Shown: in pieces, positions 12,150 to 26,580 of the stretch
Layout of the letters: every line of letters begins with the position of its first letter
How positions within the stretch are numbered: position 1 is the first letter of the stretch
Assembly: GCA_024803745.1 (NCBI GenBank)
Contig: JANJXV010000267.1
Coordinates: forward strand, 249,001-313,000
DNA from: Megascapheus bottae
Lineage: Eukaryota > Chordata > Mammalia > Rodentia > Geomyidae
DNA length: 64,000 nucleotides
Reading direction: 5' to 3'
Program-made: the position numbers and the translations under genes
Notes under the pieces: model-generated
Told to the model about the DNA's origin: nothing
Seen by the model: only the letters and a program-made list of their open reading frames with translations
Databases searched by the model: none

Positions 12150-13483
12150 GTTGTAGTGTGTGGGGAGGATGTTGGGGTCAAATACATTTCTTCTTAGAAA
12201 TATACCTCATCTGGTTGCCCTGGATTTTCCTGGCCTTCTTCTTAGAGAAAGGCCTGTTATACTGGATTTGTGGCTTGGCAATGATCTAGCATGTACATCT
12301 TCGAGTAAGACATCCACAACTTCCATGCCTGAGACTCGAGTTTCCTGACCTTTGGCAACAGCACAGGAACATCTTTCTTCCTCCTGAGCCAAAGGACAAG
12401 TGAGCTGGCTTGAGCTGGTTGTTAGTTACAGTGGCTTGGTTACCAGGGTTCCATATTCTGTTCCATTGTGAGGGAGGCAGAGTCACCTTTCAGGCCCAAT
12501 GACCAAAGATCCTTGCTCAGAGAAGACCTCACCAAAGACATACTGGAAGCTGAATCTCTCCTCCAATCTCACAATATACATGTGGATGTAGTAAACAGCA
12601 CACCTTATTTGTCCAATCCCAATATCTTCCACTAGGCCCAACTACCAGTCTGGTCTCAGGCTCAAGGAGCCTTTCTTAGGTAAGATCCAGACTTAAGGGT
12701 CAATATTGCCCTCATCCTTTACAAAACAGTTGCTTCACAGTGCCTTCTCTGCCTGTATTTTGCCCCTTGTCGAATTTTTTTTGTTTTTGCTAGTCTTGGG
12801 ACTTGACCTCAGAGTGGGAACATGGTTCTTCGGCTTTCTTTAGGCTTTAGCTGTCCCACCGAGCCACAGCACCACTTGCAGCGTTTTCTATGTATGTGGT
12901 AATGAGGAATCAAACCTGAGGCTTACTGCTTGGTAGCCAAGGACTCTACCACTAGGTCAAACACACAGGGCATCTTGCACATATTTTTGACGTCAATCTA
13001 CTAGGATATTATTAGGTTTCTGTATTCTAATCACTTTTTTATTGATGATTTGCTTTGCTGTAATGTGTAAAATATGCAAGAGGGAAAAACACAGAAGAAT
13101 TAGTGAAATTTTAAAAAAAGCATTACACACATAGGATATTTTGATATGATGATGATGACTTTATAATTACTATGTCAGCGTTGAGAGTTTGGAATAGTCG
13201 TAGAGTGCTTGCCTAGCATCCATGAAGATCTGGGATTGATTGCTCAGTATCACATAGATAGAAAATCTAGATATGGCACTGTGGCTCAAGTGGCAGAGGG
13301 CTAGACTTGAGAAAACCCGAGGACAGTGCTCAGGCCCTGAATTCAAGCCCCAAAACTGGTAGAAAATAAAAGAAAATCAAAATGCTTTTTACGAGCTAAT
13401 TCACTCACAGCATTTGCTTCTGAAATCTTTGCTTCTGCATCTTGTGAAATACCCCTTTCCCTCAACGTAGACAAGAAAAACAG
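12150..13483 (-). repeat. Inverted copy of the 5' part of the RalGDS-like locus
   Basis: Read on the minus strand, this matches 30863-32219 read on the plus strand, including two embedded SINEs. It is visibly more diverged than the 36-kb units are from each other. Minus-strand reading around 12286-12486 gives the same peptide (PPSQWNRIWNPGNQ, RKMFLCCCQRSG) as the plus strand at 31885-32070. It abuts the L1 A-tail at 12149 on one side and L1 5'UTR-like sequence on the other. It holds only the 5' part of the RalGDS-like locus, with no REM exon. Confidence 0.85.
12775..13365. mobile_element. Two SINEs inside the inverted segment
   Basis: An antisense ID-like element (12775-12970) and a sense ID-like element (13180-13365) are both present, in reversed orientation, in the 30.9-32.2 kb copy. 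Both insertions therefore predate the inverted duplication. Confidence 0.75.
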
Positions 13484-14045
13484 ATCCATCCCATGGTTCA
13501 CTGTGAGGCCACTGGTTAGGCTAAGAGCTAGACGTGCAGCAACACATGAGTTTTATTCTAATACTTTCCAAACTTTGTACTCAAATATGCTACCTACTTA
13601 CCAACTTATTTCAGTTATCCTTATTCTATACCTTTTCTTCTTTACTACAATATTCTTACACTCCTACGTTAATCCTCTTGTACCTCCCCTGAACTCTCTC
13701 ATTCTTTTTTTCTATCTCTGGACCTCTGCTGGTCTTTCAACCCTTATACTGCCCGGATCTACACTTGATGGCTGTTGAGCAATATTGTATATGTAGGTGG
13801 TTAATTATTCTCTAGGCTCAGAGGGACTTAAAGACAATAGAGATTGGATTGAGAGGCTTATTGCTTTGGGGATAAATCGCTTATCAGTGGTTGTATTAGA
13901 CTGGTCTGTAAGTGCACAAAAAGAAAGAGTGATAATACCAATCAAAGCTTGCGAACATCTAGTGTCTGCCAGCTACAGAGGTCTAGGTTGGTTATATCTG
14001 AAAAACTATAATCGTATTTAGTAGTAATCTTGCTCCCATTGTCAA

Positions 14046-15240
14046 ATGGGCAGAACAAGAAACTCAAGAAAAATTTCAAATCAAGAAACAACATCCCCCA
14101 CCCAATGTAAACAGACAATGGAACAGTCACTTGCAAACCTAGACGAGAGTCTTCCAAGTGCTACACAAATGCAATTGATAAACATCCTTAATGGAAAATG
14201 TGAAAATATAAAGAAAGAGATAATAGAGGAAGACATAGCTGAACAAGAGGAAAGCATAAACAAAGTGATAAGTGAAAAAGAAGAAGCCATAAAGGAGGCC
14301 ATAATAAAGGTTTTTCAAAGAAAGATGGATGAATTCATAGAATCCACAAATAAAAACGTGACCAAACTCCAGCAAATGTCCAAAGAAAATAAAGCTACTG
14401 AGCTAACCACTCAAAAGGAAATCAAGGAGATAAAGAAATCCATACATGATCTAAAACAAGAGATGCAAGGCATCAAAAATGAGCAATTAGAAGCAAGGGA
14501 GATGAAAAATAAAGTAGATAGTTGTGATAGCAGGTTAGACAATGCAGAGGAGAGAATTTCCGTGGCTGAAGATAATTTAGTTATTATAGAGAATGAACAG
14601 AAATGAGTCAATCCAAATCTAGGAAATATGAGAGAGCGCTTCAGGAGTTCCAAGATACAATTAGGAAGCCTAATTTAAGGCTAGTTGGTATTGAGGAGGG
14701 CGTGGAGAAAGAGGTCAATGGTATTGGAAATATACTTCAGGAAATCATCTCAGAGAATTTCCCAAATATCCAGAAGGGCAGGTCCATCCAGATACGAGAA
14801 GCTTTTCGAACCCCAAACAGGCCTGACCAGAAAAGAACATCCCATTGCCACATTGTGATCCGAACTGGATCAATAGAAACGAAAGAAAACATCCAAAAGG
14901 CAGCCTGGGAAAAGGGATCAGTAACCTATAAAGGCAAACCAATCAGAATAACCCCAGATTTCAAAGCAGAGAACATGCAAGCACGAAGTGACTGGAAGCA
15001 TATATGTCATGCCCTTATATCAAGTAACTAACAACCAAGAATACTGTAGCCAGCTAAGCTCTCATTCATAACTGAGGGAAGAATAAAAACATTCCATTCC
15101 AGGGAAAAGCTGCAACAATATGTCGAAACAAAACCAACACTACAGAGAATTCTCAAAGATGCTCTATACATAGAAAACCAAGATAAATGCAACATAGGGA
15201 AAGAAATGGCACCTAAACAGCATACCATCTATGGACCACA
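14046..15240 (+). pseudogene. LINE-1 ORF1 (RNA-binding chaperone), broken
   Basis: ORF1p coats L1 RNA as a coiled-coil trimer. Residues 1-186 (14046-14606) are Glu/Lys-rich with heptad-like spacing, fitting the coiled coil. The next frame (14603-15031) carries the RRM and C-terminal domain, with NLRLVGIEEGVEKEVNGI, RTPNRPDQKRTSH and VTYKGKPIRITPDF as family marks. A frameshift between the two (around 14600) is shared with unit 2. Copy 1 alone has further stops at about 15029 and 15047 that break the QPRIL.PAKLSF stretch. Confidence 0.88.
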
Positions 15241-15280
15241 AGAACTGTCAAGACACAGGCCCTAATAAAAGCTTTTAAAA

Positions 15281-15630
15281 ATGGTAGGAACTAATAAATA
15301 TCTCTCAATCCTAACTCTCAATATCAATGGACTTAACTCTCCAATTAAACGGCATAGGTTGTCTAGTTGGATCAAAAAGCAAGAGCCATCGTTCTGCTGT
15401 CTTCAAGAGACACATCTTACCCAAAAACAATCATCTTTTGAGAGTGAGAGGTTGGAATAAACTCTATCAAGCTAACTGGCCCCATAAACAGGCTGGAGTT
15501 GCCATCCTCATATCAGATACAATAGACTTCAAACTAAAAATAGTTAGAAAAGACAAAGAAGGTTACTACATACTACTAAAGGGATCTCTCCTCCAGGAAG
15601 ACATAACGATCCTAAATATTTACACACCCT
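15281..15630 (+). pseudogene. LINE-1 ORF2 N-terminus (endonuclease), truncated
   Basis: ATG at 15281 opens MVGTNKYLSILTLNINGLNS, the start of the apurinic-type endonuclease. WIKKQEPSFCCLQETHL, with the catalytic Glu, follows. A stop appears near 15460 by frame drift. Homology ends at ILNIYTP (about 15628). Confidence 0.85.
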
Positions 15631-16087
15631 TTTGAATATTCTCAAAAGATTGAAGATTCTGCCAGTGTAAGTTAGATTCCGGCATTGATATTAAATAATG
15701 CAATGAGTAGGGATTTATATTTGAAATATCACTGTTGACAAAATCTAACACACATTTGCTTAGTATTTGCTTTTGATTTCCCAAGAAGTTCAGTACAAGC
15801 TAACATGTGTGGCATATATCGACTGGGAGAAATAATTCAGAATATGTGAGTCATTTGAACAGGAGTCAGTGAAAAGATACAAAAGCAGGATACCCATATT
15901 GTGATAATTTGTATCTTTTGCATATTTTGTGTTTGTTGTTAATTCCATTTGTGGTGTACATTTCTAGGTAAAAACTTTCAAAATGTTTCCATACAATTTG
16001 TTATTTCAACAGCAAAAAAAGACATTTATATGCCTGATAAAATTCATAGAATCCAAATTTTTCCATATTATTTTTTGTTTTTTCTTT
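15631..16087. other. No recognised feature
   Basis: AT-rich single-copy-looking sequence between the truncated L1 and antisense SINEs. It is shared with unit 2 apart from small deletions. Confidence 0.5.
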
Positions 16088-16515
16088 TTTTTTGGTGGGT
16101 CATAGATCTTGAACTCAGCTTGGGCACTATCCCTGAGCTCTTCAGCTCCAGGCTACCACCTTACCCTGGAGCCAAGCCCCACTTCCCATTTTCTAAAGGT
16201 AAATTGGAGATAAGTGTCTCAGGTCTTTTTGTGCCAGGATGGCTTTAAACCTTGATCCTCAGATCTCAGCCTCCTGAGTAGCTAGGATTATAGAAGTGAG
16301 CCACCACCCCATCATGCTCAGCTTTCTGGTTTTTTTTAAACAAGCCCTTTGGCTGGAACTCGGTCTGAGTACTGTCCTTCAGCTTTCCTCAAGCCTAGTG
16401 ATCTTCTACTTGAGCCACAGCACTACTTCTGGTTTTTTCTGTGTATGTGGTACTGCGGAATTGAACCTTCGTCTTCATACAAGCATTCTACAACTATGCC
16501 AAACTCCCAGCCCCT
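16088..16515 (-). mobile_element. Antisense composite SINE and ID-like SINE
   Basis: A poly-T start at 16083 precedes a complete antisense composite (to 16315, ending 'ggattatagaagtgagccac'). An antisense ID-like element follows at 16330-16515. Confidence 0.85.
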
Positions 16516-17370
16516 CCACATTAGTTTTTATGATAGATCTTTCCATGCATCTAGGATCGCTAGAAATCCTTCTTGAGTTTCCCAAGATCAGGGAGTATAG
16601 GTGTGTCCCATCCTGTGTGGCTACATAACCATTGTTTAGGGTACAGTTCTCTCTTCATTCTATCCATCTAGAGCAATTTTCATCTTCCATGTATAATCAT
16701 TAAACATTCAGCTCCTGTTCCTCTCTACTCCATTCTCTGGAACCATCGTGCTTTTTGGCTCTAAGGGTTTGTTGATCCTTGGAAGCTCTGGAAGGGAAAA
16801 CATACCCTAGCTCTTCCTTTATGACTGCTGTATTTTTAGTTTACTGTAATCAAGATTCATCTGTAAAATATAGTAAAATGTTCTTCCTTTTCAATGCATT
16901 GTTTTGCATATTTCTATCTTTTGATTATTATTAATAGTTGTGAATGGATTCTCCACATATTTGTTATAGTCTCTGCTTTCTCTTCCATTAGGTACAAATC
17001 TAGAAATAGAAGTGTTGGACCATATTTCTATGTACTTCTATATTTAGCAATTTTTTAGCACTCTCCACGCAATTTTTGATTGCTTTATATTCCTTACAGG
17101 ACTATTCCAAAGTTCTACTTCTTCTCACTACCTTCCCAGTAATAGACTTTGAAAGTTGTTTTATTGTATGCGTGTGTGTGTGTGTGTGTTTGTCTGTGTG
17201 TATGCGGATCTTTTTGTTTAAAACTATATTTATATTAACATATTTAAAGTAATGATTTCATTGTAATTTTAATTTTTCTCATGACTGTTAATATTGAACT
17301 TCTTTCTACATTTTGAACTACTATTTCTATATATTCTTTTTAGAAAATCATCTCCAATCTCCAATTTTTT
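16516..17370. other. No gene seen; short GT tract
   Basis: AT-rich sequence with a (GT)n run at 17169-17205. A (GT)n run in the counterpart at 51497-51530 differs slightly in length. Confidence 0.5.
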
Positions 17371-17374
17371 TCCC

Positions 17375-17850
17375 TTTTTTTTGTGGGGTAGTAGGGAAAG
17401 TCATGGGGCTTGGATCTTGGGCCGTGAGCTCTTTAGTTTAAGGCTATTGTCCTACCCTGAGTATTGCCCCTCAGTTCTTCTGCTCACAGCTCCCTACCCC
17501 TCTTCCCATTATATACAGAACAAAGGTCATCCTCAGTCTTTTTGAAAAAGTAAAACATACAGTAAATTTGTAGTATAAAACAGCAAGAAATAAATTTCTT
17601 GCCAGGTGCAGTGACTTCTACCTGTAATCCTAGCTACTCAGATATCAGGCTGATATCTAAAGATTTGGTTCAGCCAGCCTGCGCATTAGAAAGTCTATGA
17701 GACTCTCATCTACAGTTAACCACTAGAATATGGGAAATGGCACTGTGGCTTCATCGGTAGGGTGATAGCCTTGAGTTGAAGAGCTCAGGAACAGTGCCCA
17801 GGCCCAGAGTTCAAGCCTTACAAATCCCCCAGCCAAAAAAAAGAAAAAAA
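17375..17850. mobile_element. SINE fragments flanking KRAB intronic sequence
   Basis: Partial antisense SINE sequence lies at 17375-17500. A sense composite SINE ('ttgccaggtgcagtgac') lies at 17600-17850 with an A-rich tail. Confidence 0.7.
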
Positions 17851-18099
17851 AGTTTCTTCCCCAAGTGATTATTATGCCAGACATAGAACATTAACATTCT
17901 GGGTGTATTTCATAGTATTATTTCTTAATACCCTAAGATTTTGCAATATTCTCACAGTACCAGCATATGTCATCATATAATGTAGTTCCTTTTCAATGGA
18001 ATAATTCCATTTATAACCTAAATCTACTCCCTCGACTTATTTTTGTCGATACCACAATTGCTCTCCCATGATATGCCACAAGCCATTAAACATTTTATG

Positions 18100-18295
18100 G
18101 TGGGTAATTGGAAAGGAGTGCCATGGAATTTTGTGCCAGGCTGGCTTTGAACCATGGTCCTCAGATCTCAGTCTCCTGAGTAGCTAGGATGACAGGCGTG
18201 AGCCACCAACACCTGGCTTGCCTTTTTATTTTTTTGTGGGTCTTGGGACTTGAACTCTGGGCCTAGGCACCATCCCTAAGCTTTTCAGGTCAATA
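18100..18295 (-). mobile_element. Antisense SINE pair
   Basis: Antisense composite left part (to 18220, 'gatgacaggcgtgagccac') followed by an antisense ID-like fragment. Confidence 0.7.
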
Positions 18296-18388
18296 TTTCA
18301 TGTAAGTCTAAACATTTAAGTAAAGGAATACAATTCCAACAAAAAAGAATAAAATTCCAGATATTGTGTGTTTATAACTCAGTGCTAA

Positions 18389-18628
<240 letters not shown>

Positions 18629-18879
18629 TAAATTAAAGATTCCAGGCCCTGAGAATTATCATTACTTTCTAAAGAAAACCTAAGGTAATTTTGTACTCAT
18701 TCTTCAAGATACATTCAGGATACTTTGACAACAGTTCTAAATTATGTTTCCTCTAATGGAGATGACATTCCAAACTTACACAGTAATTGTAAGTGGATAA
18801 ACCATCCAGAATAGAATATATATCATTATTGGAAATAGGATCTACAAATCACTAAACAGTGAGTTTATAATGGAAACCT

Positions 18880-19130
18880 GGCACTAGGTGCAATGTTTCA
18901 TGCCTGTAATCTTAAAATATTCAGGAGGAAGAAATCTAAGAATTCTAATTTGAAGCCAGCAATGGCATAAAAATTGCCATGAAACTCTATAACTCCAAGT
19001 AACCCCTCAAAAATGTTAGTGGAGTGTCAAGAGTTTGACTTTGTGGTTGAGTGCTTGCCTAGCATGCATGAAGACCTATGCATGTAAGTGGAGCTGGGAC
19101 TCAAACTGGTATTTTTCTAGCCTTGAGCAA
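18880..19130 (+). mobile_element. Partial composite and ID-like SINEs in KRAB intron
   Basis: 18880-19010 ('tttcatgcctgtaatctt') and 19028-19130 ('gttgagtgcttgcctagc'). Confidence 0.65.
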
Positions 19131-19305
19131 GACAGCTAAGTTTATGCCATAGAAAATGAATCCAGAGCTGGGGAAGAGTCAACCATGGAGCCAGTGAGAA
19201 ATGAGAAAAAAGATTTAATACATAACATGTGAGTAGGATGTCTGCGAACTTAAACAATGATGACACAGCATAAGCAATAATTCTCTACTGTTTCTAATTT
19301 ACAAG

Positions 19306-19394
19306 GCCCTGTGTTCCCAAACCTTTATTAATTGACAAGCTAGAGCACTGTGCAGAACTCTGGATAGGAAATTCCTCTGACAAGAATATCACAG
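19306..19394 (+). pseudogene. KRAB-b exon, copy 1, acceptor shifted by one base
   Basis: The exon encodes the accessory KRAB b/B box; relative to copy 2 it reads KLEHCAELWIGNSSDKNIT. A consensus donor follows ('caggtgagt' at 19392). In copy 1 the acceptor region reads 'ttacaaggccc' where copy 2 has 'ttacaggtccc'. The nearest usable AG therefore sits one base later, and joining to KRAB-A would shift the frame. Confidence 0.8.
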
Positions 19395-19539
19395 GTGAGT
19401 GAATGCATCTTCATATTGATGTTGGAGCCTGAGCCCCATTGGTAAGTTCATGTTGTGATGTACTGATCAATAATATTCTTAGTTACCCTAAATCCTGTGT
19501 GGAACCTATGGAATTCTTTGTGAATGAATCAAGAATCAT

Positions 19540-20037
19540 TTTCTTTTCCCAAGCCTATGCTTGGTCTCAGGGCCTGAGCATGGTCCTTGGGTTTTCTCAA
19601 GGCTAGCTCTCTACTTCTTGAGTCATAGCACCACTTCTGGCTTTTTCTTTGTATGTAGTACCAAGGAACTGAACCAGGTCTTTGTGCATGCTAGCCCAAA
19701 CCCCAGGCACCAAGAATCATAGGGTGATATGATGAATTCTATGTGGCAGTAGAGTTAAAGTTAGATTTCTCTGTAGAAATCACTGTGAAACAAAATAAAA
19801 TGAGAAAGCCATGAGCCCGTGGCTCATGCCTGTAATCCTAGCTACTTAGGAGGCTGAGATCTGAGGATCAAGGTTCAAAGACTGACCTATCACAAAAACA
19901 CCTTAGACTCTTCTCTCCAATGAACCAATAGAAAATGAGAAGTGGGGTTGAGGCTAAAGACATAGGGCAGTCGCCTTGAGCTGAAGAGCTCCTGAAGGAC
20001 AGCCAGGTCTAGAATTCAAGTCCCATGACCACAAAAC

Positions 20038-20093
<56 letters not shown>

Positions 20094-20412
20094 AATTTCA
20101 TTTGTTTAAAACTAAGACTATAAATGATTGAGCAAACAAGGAATAAGTCAGGGCATTATTCTCTGATAAGGATAATATCTTTATGCTGGTAGGAAGAGAC
20201 TGGTATTCAGAACCAGACCTTTCCACCAGAAATTGAGCCTAGTGGTAGAGTGCTTGCCTAGCATGCACAAAGACACAGGTTTGATTCCTTATTACCACAT
20301 ACATAGAAAAATCCAGAAGTAATGACTTCATTGGTAGGGTACTAGTCTTGAGAAAACCCAAGGACAGTGGTTAGGTCCTAAGTTCAAACCCAGGAATGGA
20401 AGGAAAAAAAAC
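19540..20412. mobile_element. Three SINEs and a GAAA tract in KRAB intron
   Basis: Antisense ID-like element 19540-19715; sense composite 19805-20035 whose tail is a (GAAA)n run (20036-20095); sense ID-like 20222-20412. The GAAA tract is about 60 bp here and about 160 bp in unit 2. Confidence 0.8.
20036..20095. repeat. (GAAA)n microsatellite
   Basis: A pure tetranucleotide run grown from a SINE tail. See the expanded copy at 54276-54435. Confidence 0.95.
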
Positions 20413-20744
20413 AACAAAGTTTCAATCAACATAAGAAAATTAACTGGACAATGAGCTGGGGATTTTCTGGTCTTCCATGGTCCTGAGGAACAGGAGTGTT
20501 AGAAAAGGAATTTTTATAAGACTTCAAATGGAAAGAAACAAATTTCAAAATTCCCACAAATACCTAAATTGAGACTTTAGTGAGAAGTTGTAACTGAAGG
20601 GATATAGGTGTAAGTCCTTACTCTCAAGAATCGTTCTTGCTTGGATCAAAGGCAAACAGACATATAAACCAAACTTGTGGCCGCTGAATCTAGAAAAAAT
20701 TCGTGTTCCTCACTTAATGGTTATTAAGCAAACAGCATTGAAAC

Positions 20745-20905
20745 AGGGTAAGGTAATCCTATCTGCTACTCAGGACCTGAGACTCTTATCTGTAGTTAAC
20801 TCTAGAAAAGAGTATGTGGGGCTGTAGCTCAAGGATAGGGGTTATAGTCTTCTGCTGAAGTGTTCAGGGACAGGACCGAGGCCTATGAACTACAAAAAAA
20901 AAAAG
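20745..20905 (+). mobile_element. Decayed composite SINE
   Basis: Carries 'gtaatcctatctgctactc' and 'gggctgtagctcaagg', with an A/G-rich tail. Bases 20906-21336 are AT-rich intron with nothing recognised. Confidence 0.6.
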
Positions 20906-21336
20906 AAAAGAAAAGAGAAGAAAGTTTTAAAAAGATGCAAAACAGCACAGTATTTAGATTATTTCTCAAAAATAAAAGAAAGGCAGCTATTCCTCAATGT
21001 ATAAACAAAACAGTATTTGAAAAAAAAACAGCTGCAGGTATATTATAGGTAGTACTCAGCTTAAAACTGTAGCAATACATAGATGGGTAATTTCAATAAA
21101 TATTTCCTGTGATATAAAAAGAGAACTAAAACACAGAAAAACATTATTGGTCATTGTAAAATATCATTTTCTTAATATGTTAGGGAGAAAAGCATATATT
21201 TCTCACAAATCAATTTCCACTTTTATATTTTAAAATATCTAACACTTAGGATGGGAAAGTAAAGTCATTACCTTTACAGTAAGGAATATTTGTATCTCAT
21301 GTATGTTTGTGTCTTTTTTTCTATGACTCATTTTAG

Positions 21337-23554
<2,218 letters not shown>

Positions 23555-23560
<6 letters not shown>

Positions 23561-23727
23561 TGACTGTGTGGCTTAGTGGTAGAGTGCTAACCTATCAAGG
23601 ATGAAGGCCTGGGTTAGATTCCTCAATACTACGTGAAAAGAGCAAGCCAGAAGCAGCACTGTTGTTCAAATGGTAGAGTGCTAACCTTGAGCAAAAGTAG
23701 CTCAGGCTCTGAGTTCAAGCCTAAGGA

Positions 23728-23735
<8 letters not shown>
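23555..23735 (+). mobile_element. ID-like SINE with GA tail
   Basis: Head 'gcttagtggtagagtgctaa' and body 'ctcaggctctgagttcaagc', running into the GA tract. Confidence 0.8.
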
Positions 23736-23825
<90 letters not shown>

Positions 23826-23858
23826 GAAAGAGAGAGAGAGAGAAAAGAGAGAGAAACA
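23736..23858. repeat. (GA)n microsatellite
   Basis: A nearly pure GA tract of about 120 bp. The unit 2 copy (58071-58237) is longer and more interrupted. Confidence 0.95.
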
Positions 23859-23924
23859 GGAACTTCTAAATTTTACAGAGATAGAGAAGGAGAGAGAGGA
23901 TACAGAAACTAATTTCTAAACTTT

Positions 23925-24815
23925 ACAGTCTTTCTATTTCCTTACAAATTCGTCTATGTCATTCTTTCTGACAGAAGCACAGAATTCCATTGTGTAAAAA
24001 TACCATATTTGATCTACTCATCAACTGACGGGCATCTGGGTTGGTTCCATACCTTTGTTATAGTAAATAGTGATGTGATAAATGTTATTGTTCTAGTGAA
24101 TTTAGTGTGTCCTATCTGGACGATTGTCAAGTACTGAAATTGCTGGATCACAGGGGAGCTCTATGTTTAGTCTTTTTGGGATACTGCCATAGTGCTTTCC
24201 ATAGTGGTTGAACGAGTTTGCAATCCCACCAGCAGTGTAGTAGTGATCCCTCCTGGCCACATCCCCTCCAGCATACGTTATTAGATTTCTGGATCTTGTC
24301 CATTCTAACTGGAGTGAGGAGGAAAAGGGAAAGAGGAACTGAAACTTTCTCTCCTTACAGATGACATGATTCTGTATTTAAAGAACCCTATAGACTCTAC
24401 TCCGAAGCTGCTTGAGCTGATATAAAACTTTGGTAAGGTAGCAGGGTATAAAATTAACCCTCAATGTCAACTGCCTTCCTATATGCCAACAAATGAGAGG
24501 AATGAGGCAAGAATCAGGATAGCAACTCATTTTGCTATCAAAGAAAATAAAATACCTAGGAATTAACTTAGAATATAAAGCACCTTTTTGATGGAACTAT
24601 AAACCCTGGAGAAGGAAATTAACGCAGAACTGAGGAAATGCAAAAACCTATGCTCCTGGTTTGGAAGAAGTAATATTGTAAAAATGGCAATCTTGATAAG
24701 GACTATCTACAAATTCAGTGCAATATTCATCAATATCCCAATGTCATTCTTTAAAGAAACAGAAGAGGAAATCCAAAATTTCACTTGGAATAATAAAAGA
24801 CCCCTTATAGTCTGT
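23925..24815. mobile_element. Head-to-head LINE-1 remnant
   Basis: 23925-24320 is ORF2 C-terminal sequence on the minus strand (it contains the reverse complement of the Cys-His knuckle region near 24240-24275). It switches near 24321 to plus-strand RT sequence ('tacagatgacatgattctgt' at 24356) that continues to about 24815. The strand switch inside one L1-derived block fits twin priming or a later inversion. Confidence 0.8.
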
Positions 24816-25190
24816 CTTCTGGCATGATACATAATGTTTAATCTCACCTTCTCCACCAAAATCTCACCTTTCTCATTGAGACATAGGTGGCCCTGTTTAC
24901 TAGCAGCAAAGGCTCAAACGCGCAGTTTCAGGTGTCACCACTGCCTCTGTTACTGGGTAGATCCAACTCTGTCATCGATTCTGAGGTCTGCTCTGGGAGT
25001 CTTGGTCACAAGTTGTTCTGTGGCATCTGCTGCCAGCCTGTGCCTATTTGCCTCCTTTTACTCCAGCAGCCTACAACAGGGAATGAAATTCAGGCGCTGA
25101 TGCTCTCCTTCATATGCAGGGCAGGATGAGCCCAACCCTCCCTCATCTTCCTCTTCCAATTTTTGGGAAAAAATGTGCTGGCTGAAGTCC
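24816..25190 (+). other. Unrecognised open stretch
   Basis: This GC-richer segment is open over about 80 codons in two frames (24834-25100 and 24887-25129). No family is recognised. The frames are only partly kept in unit 2 (59183-59448), where an indel shifts the ends, so coding capacity is doubtful. Confidence 0.3.
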
Positions 25191-25191
25191 T

Positions 25192-25425
25192 CAGGTGTGG
25201 CGCATGGCTGATCCACACTTTTAATCCAGGCTGGTCACGAGGCTGAGATCTGAGTATGGAAGTTCCAAGTCACCTAGAACAGGAAAGTCTGATAGATTCT
25301 TACTACCAAAAATAAAAACAGCTGGGAATGGAGTTTGTGCTCCAGTGGTAAAGGGCTAGTCTTGAGTACAAATGCTTAGTGCCCAGGCCCTGAGTTCAGG
25401 CTCCAGCACTGCCAACAACCTCACT
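25192..25425 (+). mobile_element. Composite SINE
   Basis: B1-like left part ('cacttttaatccaggctgg') and ID-like right part ('gctccagtggtaaagggct'). Bases 25426-26280 show no recognised feature. Confidence 0.65.
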
Positions 25426-26284
25426 TTAGTGAGATTTTAGCTTTATCCATGTAGGCACATCTCACTGGAATCTTTGCTGCTAGAGATAGTCTTCATAATT
25501 TTGTCTCAAGGTAAAGGTCCTCCTGGGGTAGTAGACAAAAGGTGTCATGGAGAGAGGAGCCCCACTTGCTCCAGGTTTGAAGATGGCATAGGTCAAGCCA
25601 GCATGGAGTTGGCACATCAGTCTTTTTCCTAGCACCACCTACCAGTGAATGTCAAATGACATTGATTGTTGTGGGATTGTGTGATTGAAGTGCCCCATTA
25701 AGGGCAGTGTTAGCACATCCAAACTTGGATACCAGGAATGCTGAAATCTCAAAGCTAAGATTTCTGTTGGCTACAGAAATGCTGGTGTGTCTGTTATTCA
25801 CTAAAAGTTCAGGTGCTAAGATTCTGAAGCTTGATGCCATGTGTTTATTCCATTTAGTAAAATTATTTTAATGCACTGTATAAGTTAAAACATTTGATAA
25901 GAGTCAGGGGTAGTGAAAACATTGTCCTTGAATTCAGGTGTCTGGCAGGGTAATGGGGGGGGGGTTGGTGGCTGGGACTATGAAACTGGAGCTGCTATCA
26001 AACCATGGATCATGTTCCTCTTTGTCTGGGAGAAATGACTCCAAAGATGAAATTTGAATGGTGAGGAAAAGATGATGATGTACTCAGGAAATTTCTCCTA
26101 AACAAATGCTCATGTGGAAGTGGGATGGGGGCTGGGCATGTCTGAGGCAGAGCTTAAGGGGGCTTCTCATGGCGTTGAGAACGTTCCTTGCGACTTCAGG
26201 CATGCAGCAGGGTGCTTTAGATGACCATTGTGAGATGGATGGAATAAGACTGGAGACAAGATGAATGCTGGGATCTTGCAATGC

Positions 26285-26580
26285 TCTTGCATGAGTGGCT
26301 GGTGGCTCACCTGAAAGAACTAGTTATGTCTAAAAATGAAATGAGGAATTTGTTTTGATTAGATAATACCTGTAATCCGAGGCATATTCAGGATCCTGAT
26401 CTTAGTATTGTGGTTTAAAACCAACCCAGCAAAGGGAAAAATGCATGAGACTCATACTCCCAGTTTAGAGCAAGAACAAAGATTGAAGTAGAGCTGTGGC
26501 TCAACAGCTAGAGTGCTACCTTGAGCAAAGAACAGCTAAGAAAAAGGTCCAGGTTTTGAGTTCAAGGCCAGGAATGAAAG
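26285..26580 (+). mobile_element. Decayed composite SINE
   Basis: 'gctggtggctcacctg', then 'acctgtaatccgaggcatat' and 'gagctgtggctcaacagc'. An unrelated-looking about 40-bp insert separates the first two. Bases 26581-27800 show only purine-rich, unassigned sequence. Confidence 0.55.

Larger units (their letters stand above)
13490..15630 (+). mobile_element. LINE-1 5' half (5'UTR, ORF1, ORF2 start)
   Basis: This is the 5' portion of an L1. It has a putative 5'UTR (about 13490-14045), ORF1 (14046 onward) and the first about 115 codons of ORF2 (from ATG 15281), and then stops abruptly near 15630 where non-L1 sequence begins. A 5' half without its 3' end cannot be an ordinary truncated insertion and implies a later deletion or recombination. 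The 5'UTR call is positional, because I have no consensus to compare. Confidence 0.75.

Noticed and set aside
23633..23919. Arg/Glu-repeat frames (also 57973-58295)
   Set aside because: Translation of the GA tract. No RE/SR-protein context; the flanks are SINE.
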